Shown piece after piece: positions 39,030 to 48,946 of a DNA stretch of 64,000 nt. The notes beneath the pieces were generated by a model. It saw only the letters and a list, made by a program, of their open reading frames with translations. It was not told the DNA's origin and searched no databases. The translations under genes were made by a program, and so were the position numbers. The DNA comes from Candidatus Thiodiazotropha sp. (ex Codakia rugifera) (GTDB lineage: Bacteria > Pseudomonadota > Gammaproteobacteria > Chromatiales > Chromatiaceae): assembly GCA_025656675.1 (NCBI GenBank), contig JAHXHN010000002.1, positions 413,302 to 477,301 of the forward strand, read 5' to 3'. Each line of letters opens with the position of its first letter. Position 1 is the stretch's first letter.

Positions 39030-39518
39030 ATGAAAGTGCTTACAAATTATTTTAAGAGCCTCTTTCTGCTTGAGCTGTTTCGTGGGCTGAGCGTGACCGG
39101 TCGTTACCTGTTCCGTAAAAAATTTACGGTCATGTATCCCGAAGAGAAGGCTCCGGTCTCTCCCCGATTTCGTGGTTTGCATGCCCTGCGACGCTATCCA
39201 AGTGGCGAGGAACGCTGCATTGCCTGCAAACTCTGTGAGGCCACCTGTCCGGCACTGGCGATTACTATCGAGGCTGAACCACGGGATGACGGTTCGCGTC
39301 GAACCACCCGTTACGATATCGATTTGTTTAAATGCATCTATTGCGGCTATTGCCAAGAGGCCTGTCCGGTCGATGCGATCGTGGAGACCCGCATTTACGA
39401 ATACCACTTCGAAAATCGCGGTGAAAATATTATGACTAAAGAGAAACTACTGGCTGTCGGTGACAAGCATGAGGCGCAACTTGCCGCAGATATTGATGCC
39501 CAGGCGAATTATCGCTGA
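39030..39518 (+). CDS. nuoI: NADH-quinone oxidoreductase subunit I
   Basis: NuoI carries the two 4Fe-4S clusters N6a and N6b between the input module and NuoB. From the ATG at 39030 it has 162 residues, with ligands in [12 protein letters not shown] and [12 protein letters not shown]. The N-terminal amphipathic helix lies on the membrane. A start at 39006 would overlap nuoH and is less likely. Confidence 0.96.
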   Translation: MKVLTNYFKSLFLLELFRGLSVTGRYLFRKKFTVMYPEEKAPVSPRFRGLHALRRYPSGEERCIACKLCEATCPALAITIEAEPRDDGSRRTTRYDIDLFKCIYCGYCQEACPVDAIVETRIYEYHFENRGENIMTKEKLLAVGDKHEAQLAADIDAQANYR

Positions 39519-39554
39519 TCACTAGCCATTGGAAGAGATAACTGGAATCCATAG

Positions 39555-40157
39555 ATGACACTTGAAAAGCTGATTTTCTACGTGCTGGCTGCTGTGATTA
39601 TTGCTGCGGCGTCGATGGTTGTAACCCGTCGCAACCCTGTTCACTCAGCCCTGTTTCTGATCCTCGCTTTTGTAGCCTGCAGTGGCGTATGGATGCTTGC
39701 AGAGGCGGAATTTTTAGCCATTGTGCTGGTGTTGGTCTATGTAGGTGCCGTGATGGTGCTGTTCCTGTTTGTACTGATGATGCTGGATATCGATATTGCC
39801 GTGTTGAGGGCAGGTTTTATCAAGATGCTGCCACTCGGTGTGATTATGGCCATCGCCATGGCGGCCGAGTTGATACTGATTGTAGGCCCGGGCAATTTCG
39901 GTTTGGAGCAGTACGCAGCACCCGTAAGACATGCTGCCGATTATAGTAACACCGAGGAGATCGGTAGTGTCCTCTATACCGTCTATATGTACCCATTTGA
40001 GATTGCAGCAGTGATACTGCTGGTTGCTATCATCGCAGCGATCGGTCTGACCATGCGAAAGCGACCCGATACCAAGTATCTCGATCCGGCAAATCAGGTG
40101 TTGGTGAAACGTGACGACCGTGTGCGCATGGTCTCCATGGATGCCGAGAAAGGATGA
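39555..40157 (+). CDS. nuoJ: NADH-quinone oxidoreductase subunit J
   Basis: NuoJ is a membrane subunit with five helices in 200 residues. The start ([20 protein letters not shown]) and [20 protein letters not shown], whose third helix is flexible in complex I, are typical. The C-terminus is cytoplasmic and charged. Confidence 0.94.
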   Translation: MTLEKLIFYVLAAVIIAAASMVVTRRNPVHSALFLILAFVACSGVWMLAEAEFLAIVLVLVYVGAVMVLFLFVLMMLDIDIAVLRAGFIKMLPLGVIMAIAMAAELILIVGPGNFGLEQYAAPVRHAADYSNTEEIGSVLYTVYMYPFEIAAVILLVAIIAAIGLTMRKRPDTKYLDPANQVLVKRDDRVRMVSMDAEKG

Positions 40158-40164
40158 TACTGAC

Positions 40165-40470
40165 ATGATTGCACTCTCAGACTATCTCATTCTCGGCGCC
40201 ATACTTTTCGCTATCAGCATTGCAGGTATCTTCATCAACCGTAAAAACGTAATCGTGTTGCTGATGTGCGTGGAGTTGATGCTGCTGGCGGTTAATATCA
40301 ATTTTGTTGCATTTTCCCACTTTCTGGGAGATAGCGCGGGGCAGGTCTTTGTGTTCTTTATCCTTACGGTAGCGGCTGCAGAAGCCGCTATCGGACTGGC
40401 AATTCTGGTGGTGCTGTTCCGCAGCAAGCAGAGCATCAATGTCGAGGATATGGATGCGTTGAAGGGTTAG
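40165..40470 (+). CDS. nuoK: NADH-quinone oxidoreductase subunit K
   Basis: NuoK is an antiporter-like (MrpC-type) membrane subunit with three helices. From the ATG at 40165 (AAGGATG site) it has 101 residues, the normal length. The two membrane glutamates are in [14 protein letters not shown] and [10 protein letters not shown]. An in-frame start inside nuoJ at 40111 is rejected. Confidence 0.95.
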   Translation: MIALSDYLILGAILFAISIAGIFINRKNVIVLLMCVELMLLAVNINFVAFSHFLGDSAGQVFVFFILTVAAAEAAIGLAILVVLFRSKQSINVEDMDALKG

Positions 40471-40476
40471 TTTTTT

Positions 40477-40655
40477 GTCCGCTAATGAACGCGAATAAAC
40501 GCAAATGTTTTTATTCGCTGAGAGAAGATGGTGCGGACTGGTAAAGATGAGGTTTGAATATACGGATGGCGCAGTCGATGAACAGTAAGTATTCGTGTTC
40601 ATTTGCGTTCATTAGCGGACTAAAAACAGTCATAAAGCCGCGTTCATTCGCGGAC
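40477..40655. repeat. Inverted-repeat element inside the nuo operon
   Basis: The left arm begins GTCCGCTAATGAACGC and continues CGAATAAACGCAAATG (40477-40507). The right arm (40590-40620) is its imperfect inverse, ending GCGTTCATTAGCGGAC. A further partial copy, GCGTTCATTCGCGGAC, lies at 40639-40654. The 80 bases between the arms carry no recognisable gene. It resembles the repeats around the broken GxxExxY gene at 19596-20053, so it may be an element that lost its gene. The operon has a gap of 208 bases here instead of the usual few. Confidence 0.7.
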
Positions 40656-40678
40656 TGATAATCTAAGTAGCGAGAGAT

Positions 40679-42667
40679 ATGGAAAATATCTATCTGACAA
40701 TCGTACTGGTGCCTCTGATCGGGGCCATCATTGCCGGTTTCTTCGGTGGCACTATCGGGCGTAAAGGTGCCCATTGGGTGGCCAGCGGCGGTGTGGGTAT
40801 TTCGGCTTTGCTTTCGCTATTCGTTCTGAAGCGTTTCATGTTCGATGGCGAGGCGATCTTCAATGGCCCGGTCTACACCTGGATGGTGAGTGACGGCCTC
40901 CATATGGAAGTGGGTTTTCTGGTCGATCAGTTGACCGCGGTGATGATCAGCGTGGTCACCTTCGTCTCTTTCTGTGTGCATATCTATACCATCGGTTACA
41001 TGGCCGATGATGAGCACAACTGGCCCAAGACCAGTCTGGCAGGACGCAACAGCTATCAGCGCTTCTTCAGTTATATCTCCCTGTTTACCTTCTCGATGCT
41101 GATGTTGGTGATGTCCAACAATTTCATGCAGCTGTTTTTCGGTTGGGAGGCGGTCGGACTGGTCTCCTACCTGTTGATCGGATTCTGGTCGGTACGTCCG
41201 ACAGCGATCTTCGCCAATCTGAAGGCCTTTCTGGTCAACCGGGTGGGCGACTTCGGTTTTATCCTGGGCATTGCTGCAATTGCCATGTATACCAACAGTC
41301 TCGACTATGCCGAAGTGTTCGCCAAGGCGCCTGGGTTGGCCGATACCCAGATCCAGATCTGGGGCGACAGCAGTTGGTCGCTGATGTCGGTGATCGGCAT
41401 CCTGCTGTTCATCGGTGCGATGGGTAAGTCGGCGCAGGTACCGTTGCATGTGTGGCTGCCGGATTCGATGGAAGGCCCGACGCCGATATCAGCTCTGATC
41501 CATGCCGCGACAATGGTCACAGCCGGTATCTTCATGGTGGCGCGCATGTCACCCCTGTATGAGCTGTCGGAGACCGCCCTCAGCTTTGTGTTGATAATCG
41601 GTGCCACCACCGCCTTTTTCACCGGCCTGATCGGCATCGTGCAGAATGACATCAAACGGGTGGTTGCCTATTCAACCCTCTCTCAGCTGGGCTACATGAT
41701 GGTCGCCCTGGGCGCCTCCGCCTATGCCGCCGGTATCTTCCACCTGATGACCCACGCTTTTTTCAAGGCACTGCTCTTCCTGGCGGCGGGTTCGGTCATT
41801 ATCGGTATGCATCACGATCAGGATATCCGCAACATGGGGGGTATTCGCAAGTACATGCCCATCACCTATTGGACCTCATTGGTTGGATCCCTGGCATTGA
41901 TTGGTTTTCCCGGCTTTTCGGGCTTCTTCTCCAAGGACGCCATCATCGAGGCGGTACATCACTCCTCGATTACCGGTTCCGGTTATGCCTATGTGCTGGT
42001 CGTGGCCGGTGTCTTTGTCACGGCACTCTATAGCTTCCGCATGTTCTTCCTGGTCTTCCACGGGGAGGGGCCGCGGGATGAACACGCCAAGGCGCATCTG
42101 CATGAAACGCCCAAGGTCGTGACCGTGCCACTGATACTGTTGGCCATTCCTTCCGTATTCCTCGGCTATCTCACCATTGGCCCGATGCTGTTTGGCGATT
42201 GGTTCAAAGGTGTGCTTCACGTTCTGCCCGAGCATGACACCCTGGGTATTGTCGGAGAGCACTTCCATGGCGCAGGCGGCTTTATCCTGCATGGCATGAT
42301 GGGGTTGCCTTTTTACCTGGCAATGGGTGGACTGTTTGTTGCCTGGTTTATCTATATGAAGAACCCAGCCATTGCAGACAAGATCAAGAGCACCCTCTCA
42401 CCGGTCTACAATCTGCTGGACAAGAAATATTGGTTTGACGAGGTCTACCAGGTTGTCTTCGCAACCGGAAGCCGTGGCCTGGGTAAATTTCTCTGGCTGG
42501 CGGGAGACCGGGGGCTGATCGATGGCCTGGCGGTTAACGGCTCTGCGCACTCCGTCGGTTGGTTGGCCTCCGTGGTACGCCACGTACAGACCGGCTATCT
42601 CTATCACTACGCTATTGCCATGATCCTGGGTCTGCTGTTGCTGCTGACCTGGTTTGTGTTTGTTTAA
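40679..42667 (+). CDS. nuoL: NADH-quinone oxidoreductase subunit L
   Basis: NuoL is the distal antiporter-like proton-pumping subunit, with a C-terminal lateral helix. The 662 residues include the Glu and Lys of the pump in GWEAVGLVSYLLIGFW and MGKSAQVPLHVWLPDSMEGP with THAFFKALLFLAAGSV. The length is slightly longer than E. coli NuoL. Confidence 0.96.
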   Translation: MENIYLTIVLVPLIGAIIAGFFGGTIGRKGAHWVASGGVGISALLSLFVLKRFMFDGEAIFNGPVYTWMVSDGLHMEVGFLVDQLTAVMISVVTFVSFCVHIYTIGYMADDEHNWPKTSLAGRNSYQRFFSYISLFTFSMLMLVMSNNFMQLFFGWEAVGLVSYLLIGFWSVRPTAIFANLKAFLVNRVGDFGFILGIAAIAMYTNSLDYAEVFAKAPGLADTQIQIWGDSSWSLMSVIGILLFIGAMGKSAQVPLHVWLPDSMEGPTPISALIHAATMVTAGIFMVARMSPLYELSETALSFVLIIGATTAFFTGLIGIVQNDIKRVVAYSTLSQLGYMMVALGASAYAAGIFHLMTHAFFKALLFLAAGSVIIGMHHDQDIRNMGGIRKYMPITYWTSLVGSLALIGFPGFSGFFSKDAIIEAVHHSSITGSGYAYVLVVAGVFVTALYSFRMFFLVFHGEGPRDEHAKAHLHETPKVVTVPLILLAIPSVFLGYLTIGPMLFGDWFKGVLHVLPEHDTLGIVGEHFHGAGGFILHGMMGLPFYLAMGGLFVAWFIYMKNPAIADKIKSTLSPVYNLLDKKYWFDEVYQVVFATGSRGLGKFLWLAGDRGLIDGLAVNGSAHSVGWLASVVRHVQTGYLYHYAIAMILGLLLLLTWFVFV

Positions 42668-42679
42668 AGGATATTGAGC

Positions 42680-44191
42680 ATGATTGCCGATTGGCCCATC
42701 CTAAGTCTTACGGTCTGGCTACCGATCATCGGTGGTTTCATGGTGCTCGCCAGTGGAGACCGTGAGGCGAACGCAACCAAATGGACCGCTCTGACCATTG
42801 CCATCCTGACCTTCATTGTCAGCCTGCCGCTCTGGTTTGCCTTTGACAGCGCCACGGCACAGATGCAGTTTGTCGAGCGGGTGCCCTGGGTGCCTGCCTT
42901 CAACGTTGAGTACTACATGGGCATTGACGGCATCTCCATGCCACTGATCATCCTCACTACTTTTATCACCCCGCTGGTGGTGATAGCCGGCTGGGAGGTG
43001 ATCAAGTTTCGCCCCTCTCAATACATGGCGGCATTCCTCATCATGGAAGGGGTGATGGTGGGTGTCTTCTCAGCACTCGATGCGATGCTTTTCTATGTCT
43101 TCTGGGAAGCGATGTTGATTCCGATGTTTCTTATCATCGGTGTCTGGGGCGGGGAAAACAGGGTCTACGCGACGATCAAGTTCTTCCTCTATACCTTCTT
43201 CGGCTCGGTGTTCATGTTGGTTGCACTGATCTACATGTATTTCCAGTCGGGCAGTTTCGATATCCTCGGTTTTCATACCCTCAAGCTGGGTCTGACCGAG
43301 CAGATTCTGATTTTTATCGCCTTCCTCATGGCCTTTGCGGTTAAGGTGCCGATGTGGCCGGTACATACCTGGTTGCCTGACGCTCACGTAGAGGCACCCA
43401 CCGGTGGATCGGTCGTCCTGGCGGCCATCATGCTCAAGATCGGCGGTTACGGATTCCTGCGTTTCAGTCTGCCCATCACACCGGATGCCAGCCATACCCT
43501 GGACTGGCTGATTATCGGCATGTCCCTGATTGCCGTGGTCTACATCGGTTTTGTGGCCCTGGTCCAACAGGATATGAAGAAGCTGATCGCCTATTCTTCG
43601 ATCGCCCATATGGGCTTTGTCACTCTGGGTTTCTTCATCATCTTCATCATCAACCAGAACAATGCAGGCAGTGGAGCGGCGCTGGGTGTGCAGGGCGGTA
43701 TGGTGCAGATGGTCTCTCATGGTTTTATCTCCGCAGCCCTGTTCCTCTGTGTCGGCGTGCTCTACGATCGTCTGCACAGTCGTCAGATCAATGATTACGG
43801 CGGGGTGGTGAATACCATGCCGATCTTTGCTGCTTTTATGGTCTTTTTCGCCATGGCCAATGCAGGCCTGCCCGGCACCTCGGGTTTTGTCGGTGAGTTC
43901 ATGGTTATCATCGCCAGCTTCCGTGCCGATTTCTGGTATGCATTCCTGGCCGCCACCACCCTGATTATTGGTGCTGCCTATACCCTTTGGATGGTAAAAC
44001 GGGTCATTTTTGGTGATGTCACCAACGAGGGTGTGGCAACCCTGAAGGACATGAATAATCGTGAATTTATTGTGCTGGGCACCCTGGCGGCTGCTGTGCT
44101 GCTACTGGGCCTGTGGCCGGCACCCCTGGTTGAGGTGATGGATGCCTCCGTCAATAACCTGCTGCAGCACATTTCTGTGTCGAAGCTTTAA
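42680..44191 (+). CDS. nuoM: NADH-quinone oxidoreductase subunit M
   Basis: NuoM is an antiporter-like proton-pumping subunit. From the ATG at 42680 (AAAGGA site) it has 503 residues. Key segments are YVFWEAMLIPMFLIIGVWGG, VKVPMWPVHTWLPDAHVEAP and the broken-helix region with VSHGFISAALFLCVGVLYDR. A TTG 6 bases upstream is possible but less likely. Confidence 0.96.
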   Translation: MIADWPILSLTVWLPIIGGFMVLASGDREANATKWTALTIAILTFIVSLPLWFAFDSATAQMQFVERVPWVPAFNVEYYMGIDGISMPLIILTTFITPLVVIAGWEVIKFRPSQYMAAFLIMEGVMVGVFSALDAMLFYVFWEAMLIPMFLIIGVWGGENRVYATIKFFLYTFFGSVFMLVALIYMYFQSGSFDILGFHTLKLGLTEQILIFIAFLMAFAVKVPMWPVHTWLPDAHVEAPTGGSVVLAAIMLKIGGYGFLRFSLPITPDASHTLDWLIIGMSLIAVVYIGFVALVQQDMKKLIAYSSIAHMGFVTLGFFIIFIINQNNAGSGAALGVQGGMVQMVSHGFISAALFLCVGVLYDRLHSRQINDYGGVVNTMPIFAAFMVFFAMANAGLPGTSGFVGEFMVIIASFRADFWYAFLAATTLIIGAAYTLWMVKRVIFGDVTNEGVATLKDMNNREFIVLGTLAAAVLLLGLWPAPLVEVMDASVNNLLQHISVSKL

Positions 44192-44219
44192 CTGACGGAG
44201 CCGATTCGGTAGCGTACAA

Positions 44220-45668
44220 ATGCAATTCGATTCAACACAATTGATCCCGGTACTGCCGGAAATCTCCCTCCTGACCCTGGCCTGTGTGGTCTTGGTAGTC
44301 GATCTGTTCATCCGTGAGGAGCAGCGTATCATCAGCTATGGCATTAGCCAGGTGGGCCTGATCCTGACCTTGCTGATCACCATTCTAGTCGCTCAGCCTA
44401 CGACCCAAATCCTGTTTGACGGCAGCTATATCCGGGATCCGATGAGCGATCTGCTGAAAGTGGGCATCCTGCTTATCACCTTCCTTGCGTTCCTCTATGC
44501 CAAGGATTACCTGCGTGACCGGGGCCTGTTTAAGGGAGAGTTCTATACCCTGGGCTTGTTTGCCGTTCTGGGTATGATGATCATGACCTCCGCTAACAGC
44601 TTCCTCACCATCTATCTGGGGTTGGAACTGCTGGCACTCTGTCTCTATGCCCTGGTGGCTTTCAACAGAAATTCACCCCAGGGTGCCGAGGCGGCAATGA
44701 AATACTTCGTCCTGGGAGCCCTTGCTTCCGGTATGCTGCTGTATGGTATCTCCATGATCTACGGCGCCACCGGTACGCTGCGTTTCGACGAGCTGGCCCA
44801 GGTCGTGGATAAGGGCGATATGAACCAGCTGGTGATGATCTTTGGTGTCGTCTTCCTGGTCATCGGCCTGGCCTTCAAGCTGGGTGCTGTCCCATTCCAC
44901 ATGTGGGTACCGGATGTCTATCACGGTGCCCCAACTGCAGTGACCCTGTTTATCGGCAGTGCGCCAAAGATAGCCGCCTTTGCCCTGGCCATGCGGTTGT
45001 TGGTGGACGGCCTGGCCGATCTTCACGGTGGCTGGGAGGGATGGCAGGGTATGCTGATTATCCTCGCCGTGCTTTCCATGGCCATCGGTAACCTGATCGC
45101 CATTGCCCAGACCAACATCAAACGAATGCTGGCCTACTCAACCATCTCTCACGTGGGTTTTATCCTGTTGGGTATCCTGGCAGGCACCAAAGAGGGCTAT
45201 ACCGCCGCTATGTTCTACACCCTGGTCTATGCTTTGATGTCGGCCGGTGGTTTTGGTGTGGTCATCGCCCTTAGTCGAAAGGGCTTCGAAGCGGAGAACC
45301 TGGATGACTTCAAGGGACTCAATCAGCGTAATCCCTGGTTTGCCGGTATGATGCTGTTGTTGATGTTCTCCATGGCCGGTGTGCCGCCCACAGTCGGCTT
45401 CTTCGCCAAGTTGTTTGTTCTCGATGCCGTTGTCTCTGTGGATCTGACCTGGCTGGCCCTGGTCGGCGTTTTCTTCTCCATTATCGGTGCCTTTTACTAC
45501 ATACGCGTCATCAAAATCATGTATTTCGACCAGCCCACAGATGAGTCACCCATAACAGTCGGTATGGATACCCAGGTAGTGCTGTCGTTGAACGGACTGG
45601 CGATGCTGTTTCTTGGCCTGTTTCCGGCAGGTTTGCTCTCACTTTGCAGTAACGCTATCGGTAACTGA
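44220..45668 (+). CDS. nuoN: NADH-quinone oxidoreductase subunit N
   Basis: NuoN is the third antiporter-like subunit. The 482 residues contain [38 protein letters not shown] and [15 protein letters not shown]-type motifs, and 14 membrane helices fit the length. It ends the operon. Confidence 0.96.
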   Translation: MQFDSTQLIPVLPEISLLTLACVVLVVDLFIREEQRIISYGISQVGLILTLLITILVAQPTTQILFDGSYIRDPMSDLLKVGILLITFLAFLYAKDYLRDRGLFKGEFYTLGLFAVLGMMIMTSANSFLTIYLGLELLALCLYALVAFNRNSPQGAEAAMKYFVLGALASGMLLYGISMIYGATGTLRFDELAQVVDKGDMNQLVMIFGVVFLVIGLAFKLGAVPFHMWVPDVYHGAPTAVTLFIGSAPKIAAFALAMRLLVDGLADLHGGWEGWQGMLIILAVLSMAIGNLIAIAQTNIKRMLAYSTISHVGFILLGILAGTKEGYTAAMFYTLVYALMSAGGFGVVIALSRKGFEAENLDDFKGLNQRNPWFAGMMLLLMFSMAGVPPTVGFFAKLFVLDAVVSVDLTWLALVGVFFSIIGAFYYIRVIKIMYFDQPTDESPITVGMDTQVVLSLNGLAMLFLGLFPAGLLSLCSNAIGN

Positions 45669-45687
45669 GCTTTTTTACCTATGGGTC

Positions 45688-45716
45688 TTGTCATCCGGTT
45701 ACCAGACAGGTAGTAT
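45688..45716 (+). promoter_or_regulatory. Promoter of tRNA-fMet
   Basis: TTGTCA (45688-45693) and TAGTAT (45711-45716) are 17 bases apart, and the GC-rich discriminator GCCCCCTCC follows, as in growth-rate-controlled tRNA promoters. Transcription would begin a few bases before the tRNA at 45730. Confidence 0.65.
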
Positions 45717-45729
45717 GCCCCCTCCTTGA

Positions 45730-45806
<77 letters not shown>

Positions 45807-45820
45807 ATCAAAAAACAACA

Positions 45821-45856
45821 AAGCCAATCACTTAACGGTGATTGGCTTTTTTGTTG
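45821..45856 (+). terminator. Intrinsic terminator after tRNA-fMet
   Basis: AAGCCAATCAC pairs with GTGATTGGCTT around a 6-base loop, followed by TTTTGTTGTT; flanking AACAACA/TGTTGTT extends the stem. Confidence 0.88.
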
Positions 45857-46367
45857 TTCTCTTCAAAAAACCACTCTGCCAATAAAGGATTCTAAGTTAA
45901 GAATTTTTAATCAGAATTGACCTTCAGTTTCTGTGCCCAATGAAACCTTCGGATTTTGGATCTCACGGAATAATTTCCTGTAGTACTGCTACCCAGTGCT
46001 TTTTAAATTTTGTCGTAAAGAGGTACCCGTCAGTTGTGATATCCGTTATGCGCCGAAACGAAATACATACCGAACATGTCCTTTAACCTAGGCTAAAAAA
46101 GGGAATTTATTACTTTGAAAATATTGGTCACAAAGCACGGCCTGGGTCTGCCGGAGATGCAAATGGACAACGGCTATGATGCCTGTGGTGCAAGCTATTG
46201 AGATGGATGGTGCGGTCAAGCAGGACCTCCATCACCCAAGTTGGCTTCACCAATTCTGCCGAAGATATATTTCACACCCAAATTCTCCAGACAGCATACA
46301 AATAATTCTTGGGCGCAAAAACACCCCGATTCGAATTGTCATGCAATGCTGGGATTGTGAGCTACCG
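45857..46367. other. Non-coding stretch at the start of the tRNA-fMet-linked accessory segment
   Basis: About 500 bases without a convincing gene. A long plus-strand reading frame beginning at 46176 runs antisense to the thioredoxin reductase gene and looks like a shadow. A short fragment near 46115-46189 reads in one frame as KILVTKHGLGLPEMQMDNGY but stops soon; it may be a decayed gene end. No integrase was found. Confidence 0.4.
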
Positions 46368-47552
46368 TTAAACTTGGTGGACCAGGTAGTTGAAGGCGGC
46401 CAGTGCGGCCTTGGCCCCATCCGCTGCAGCTATGATTACCTGTTTTTCGCGGCCGTCGTTGACGTCACCAGCGGCGAACACGCCGCGCATTCCGGTCTCC
46501 AGTTCGCGGTCCACGTGGATCTCGCCACGTCGGTTGGCCTCCAGCAGATCCAGTGCATAGTCGGAACTTGCCGCCAGGCCGATCTCGATAAACACGCCGT
46601 CCAGGTCGAGATGGAGCTCGTTGCCGTCTGCCCGGTTAACCAGAGTAAGACCGGTAACCCGTTTCTCACTGTGGATCTTGTGAGGATCGAAGCCCCTGAG
46701 CACCTCCACTGTGGAGGCGTTGACCTTGTCCTGGAGAATGTCGTCACCCGACCAGTCCCCGCGCGAGACCAGCATTACCTGAGAAGCCATACCGGTCATC
46801 TCGATCGCCGCCTCCAGGGCTGAGTTGCCACCGCCAATGATGGCAATGCGCTTGCCCTTGAACAAGGGACCGTCACAGGTCGCGCAGTAGACCACGCCTT
46901 TGCCTGTCAGGTTCTTCTCTCCGGGGATATCGAGCTTACGCTTTTCGGCACCGCTTGCGAGGATAGCGGTGCGGCCATGGATCTCCTTGCCCGAAGCGGT
47001 TGTGACGATGCGGCACCGATCCTTCACCGACAATCCGGTGACCCGCTCGCCGATCAGTTTAGTGATACCGTAATTGTCTGCATGCTCCTCGAACTGGGTC
47101 ACCAATGCAGGCCCGGTTACCGATGCCATGCCCGGGTAGTTCTCCACCTCGGCGGTGGTGCCGAGTTGACCGCCGATATCGAGGCTGACAACGGCCACGG
47201 ACAGGTTCTTGCGCGCAGCGTAGAGTGCCGCGGACAGACCCGCCGGCCCGGCACCGACGATGACCACATCGAAGACCTGTTGTAACTCGGTCGTTTCGGC
47301 AATACCCAGCTTGCGATCCAGTTCACCTGTAGCGTTAATCTGTGCCAGATTGTCATAGCCACCGATGGACTCATCATTGATGAATATCTGAGGCACAGTC
47401 TGGCGTTGCGAGCGTTCGACCATCTCCCGTTCCAGCGCCTCTTCATGCGTGGTGTCGATCTCCTTGTAGTCCAGGCCCTTCGACTTCAGCAGGGCCTTGG
47501 CCTTGTTGCAGTAGGGGCACCAGGATTTGGAATAGATCTCTATCTTGTTCAT
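46368..47552 (-). CDS. Glutaredoxin-thioredoxin reductase fusion protein
   Basis: This is a 394-residue cytoplasmic flavoprotein with two parts. Residues 1-85 are a glutaredoxin (IEIYSKSWCPYCNKAK, active site CPYC at 12-15, TVPQIFIN cis-Pro loop). From about residue 93 comes a thioredoxin reductase-like module with FAD site VVIVGAGPAGLSAALYA, disulfide VVYCATCDGP, NAD(P)H loop AIIGGGNSALEAA and final FAD motif GVFAAGDV. An intramolecular relay from NAD(P)H through CATC to CPYC is suggested, like AhpF in plan but with glutaredoxin instead of the double thioredoxin-like N-terminus. The ATG at 47552 is preferred over one 45 bases upstream. It is last in the P460-msrB cluster. Confidence 0.9.
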   Translation of the reverse strand: MNKIEIYSKSWCPYCNKAKALLKSKGLDYKEIDTTHEEALEREMVERSQRQTVPQIFINDESIGGYDNLAQINATGELDRKLGIAETTELQQVFDVVIVGAGPAGLSAALYAARKNLSVAVVSLDIGGQLGTTAEVENYPGMASVTGPALVTQFEEHADNYGITKLIGERVTGLSVKDRCRIVTTASGKEIHGRTAILASGAEKRKLDIPGEKNLTGKGVVYCATCDGPLFKGKRIAIIGGGNSALEAAIEMTGMASQVMLVSRGDWSGDDILQDKVNASTVEVLRGFDPHKIHSEKRVTGLTLVNRADGNELHLDLDGVFIEIGLAASSDYALDLLEANRRGEIHVDRELETGMRGVFAAGDVNDGREKQVIIAAADGAKAALAAFNYLVHQV

Positions 47553-47658
47553 CGGACTCTCTGCTCCTTCTCGGATTGTTGTCGGTTGACGAGACACCTT
47601 GGGTCTCTATTGCATTGCTGACCGTCGCGTCAGCAGCGTACCGGTTTAACCCCCTTTC

Positions 47659-48105
47659 TCAATCGGGGATTTTTTTCAGTGCCACTGCGTTCATGCAGTA
47701 GCGCAGGCCGCTTGGCGTGGGACCGTCCGGAAAAACATGTCCCAGGTGCGCGTCGCAAGTATTGCAGGTGGTCTCCACCCGTTGCATGCCGTGGGAGCCG
47801 TCACCGTGATAGGCGATGGCGTTCGTTTGCACGGGCTGGCTGAAAGAGGGCCAACCGGTCCCTGAGTCGAACTTCTGTTGCGCATCGAACAGCAGGGTGT
47901 CGCAACACACGCAGGCGTATCGACCCGGCTCGAACAGGCCACACATCTGCGAGCTGAAGGCTCGCTCCGTCCCCTTCTGCCGGGTAACGCTGAACGCCTC
48001 CGGCGTCAGCTGTTCACGCCATTCCGCATCGGTTTTCGCCACCTTGCGGTCGGGCGCCGGGTTGCCTTGGTTTGCAAATTGGATGACTTCTCGCCAGGTC
48101 AACAT
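47659..48105 (-). CDS. msrB: Peptide-methionine (R)-S-oxide reductase
   Basis: MsrB reduces the R form of methionine sulfoxide in proteins. The 148 residues include zinc cysteines in YACVCCDTLL and TTCNTCDAHLGHVF, FDSGTGWPSF and the catalytic Cys in RYCMNAVAL. There is no signal peptide, so it is cytoplasmic. It lies between the P460 cytochromes and the Grx-TrxR fusion, which could supply the reducing power; that link is inferred. Confidence 0.93.
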   Translation of the reverse strand: MLTWREVIQFANQGNPAPDRKVAKTDAEWREQLTPEAFSVTRQKGTERAFSSQMCGLFEPGRYACVCCDTLLFDAQQKFDSGTGWPSFSQPVQTNAIAYHGDGSHGMQRVETTCNTCDAHLGHVFPDGPTPSGLRYCMNAVALKKIPD

Positions 48106-48260
48106 CAGCTTGATCTCCTTCTATGTTGAGTTCGATGGCATTCCAGGGGTACCGGTCAGGATTTATGTGACGGCCGGGTAACCGGTAGCGCGCCACACCA
48201 TCAGCTCAGATTTCAGCGCTGAACATCAGTCGTCCGCCAATATCTCCATTGACCCGGGAT

Positions 48261-48821
48261 TCACCGGGCACCGCTCAAGGTAGGATAGGCATGAATATAG
48301 ACCAGGTCGGTTTCCTGGGCTGGGATGTGGCAGCTCAGGCAGTCGGCCTGATAGTCCTTTGATGCGTTGACCTCGGGGGCGTCCGTCTTGAATAGAGCCC
48401 AGCCCCAGCCGTCACCCCAGGTCGGATTACCGGTAAAGCGTCCCTTGGCGTCCTTTACCATCACGAACCACTGTTTGATCCGTGTGCTGGCTGAGTGGAC
48501 GCCTTTCCCGGTAGTGTAATCTGCGCTATCGGATGCTCGCAGCTCCTTGACCAGTGTGGCGCCGTCCGGGAATTTACCGGTCGCACGGTAAGCGGTTGCG
48601 GACTCAGCCTCCGTATAGACGTCGTGGAAGCCGCTGGCGTCACCCTCAGGTACAAACCAGGAGCCGAGATGAACCATCCGTAGGCGAAAATCCTGGGGCA
48701 GGCTTATATTGCCTTCCGTGTCGACGTAGGCTGAAAAGGTTTCTGCGCTGGATACACCAACGGGTGCAGTCAGGGCGAGTCCAAGAATCAATGCAAGAGG
48801 GAATCTGTTTGAGTTGATCAT
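48261..48821 (-). CDS. P460-family cytochrome, copy 2
   Basis: This 186-residue periplasmic protein has a signal peptide (to about residue 26, VSSAET) and one heme c site CLSCH near residue 163. The pattern VYTEAESATAYRATGKFPDGATLVKEL is typical of the cytochrome P460/c'-beta fold. Family members oxidise hydroxylamine/NO or bind NO; which applies here depends on the heme-crosslinking Lys and cannot be decided by eye. A similar protein is encoded just upstream, so the two are paralogues. Confidence 0.85.
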   Translation of the reverse strand: MINSNRFPLALILGLALTAPVGVSSAETFSAYVDTEGNISLPQDFRLRMVHLGSWFVPEGDASGFHDVYTEAESATAYRATGKFPDGATLVKELRASDSADYTTGKGVHSASTRIKQWFVMVKDAKGRFTGNPTWGDGWGWALFKTDAPEVNASKDYQADCLSCHIPAQETDLVYIHAYPTLSGAR

Positions 48822-48946
48822 AGTGATGCCTTGTGAATAGGGATTAATGGGTTAGATATGATTCTGAGTCGGCTATGGAAGTAGACAACCCATCCGGGTC
48901 TGTACCAGTGCATAAAGGCACCGGCAGGAGACCGCCGCGGGCAGGC

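Noticed and set aside
46176-46823. Long plus-strand reading frame opposite the end of the Grx-TrxR gene
   Set aside because: It is antisense to a well-supported gene for most of its length, has no family motif and reflects codon bias of the opposite strand.
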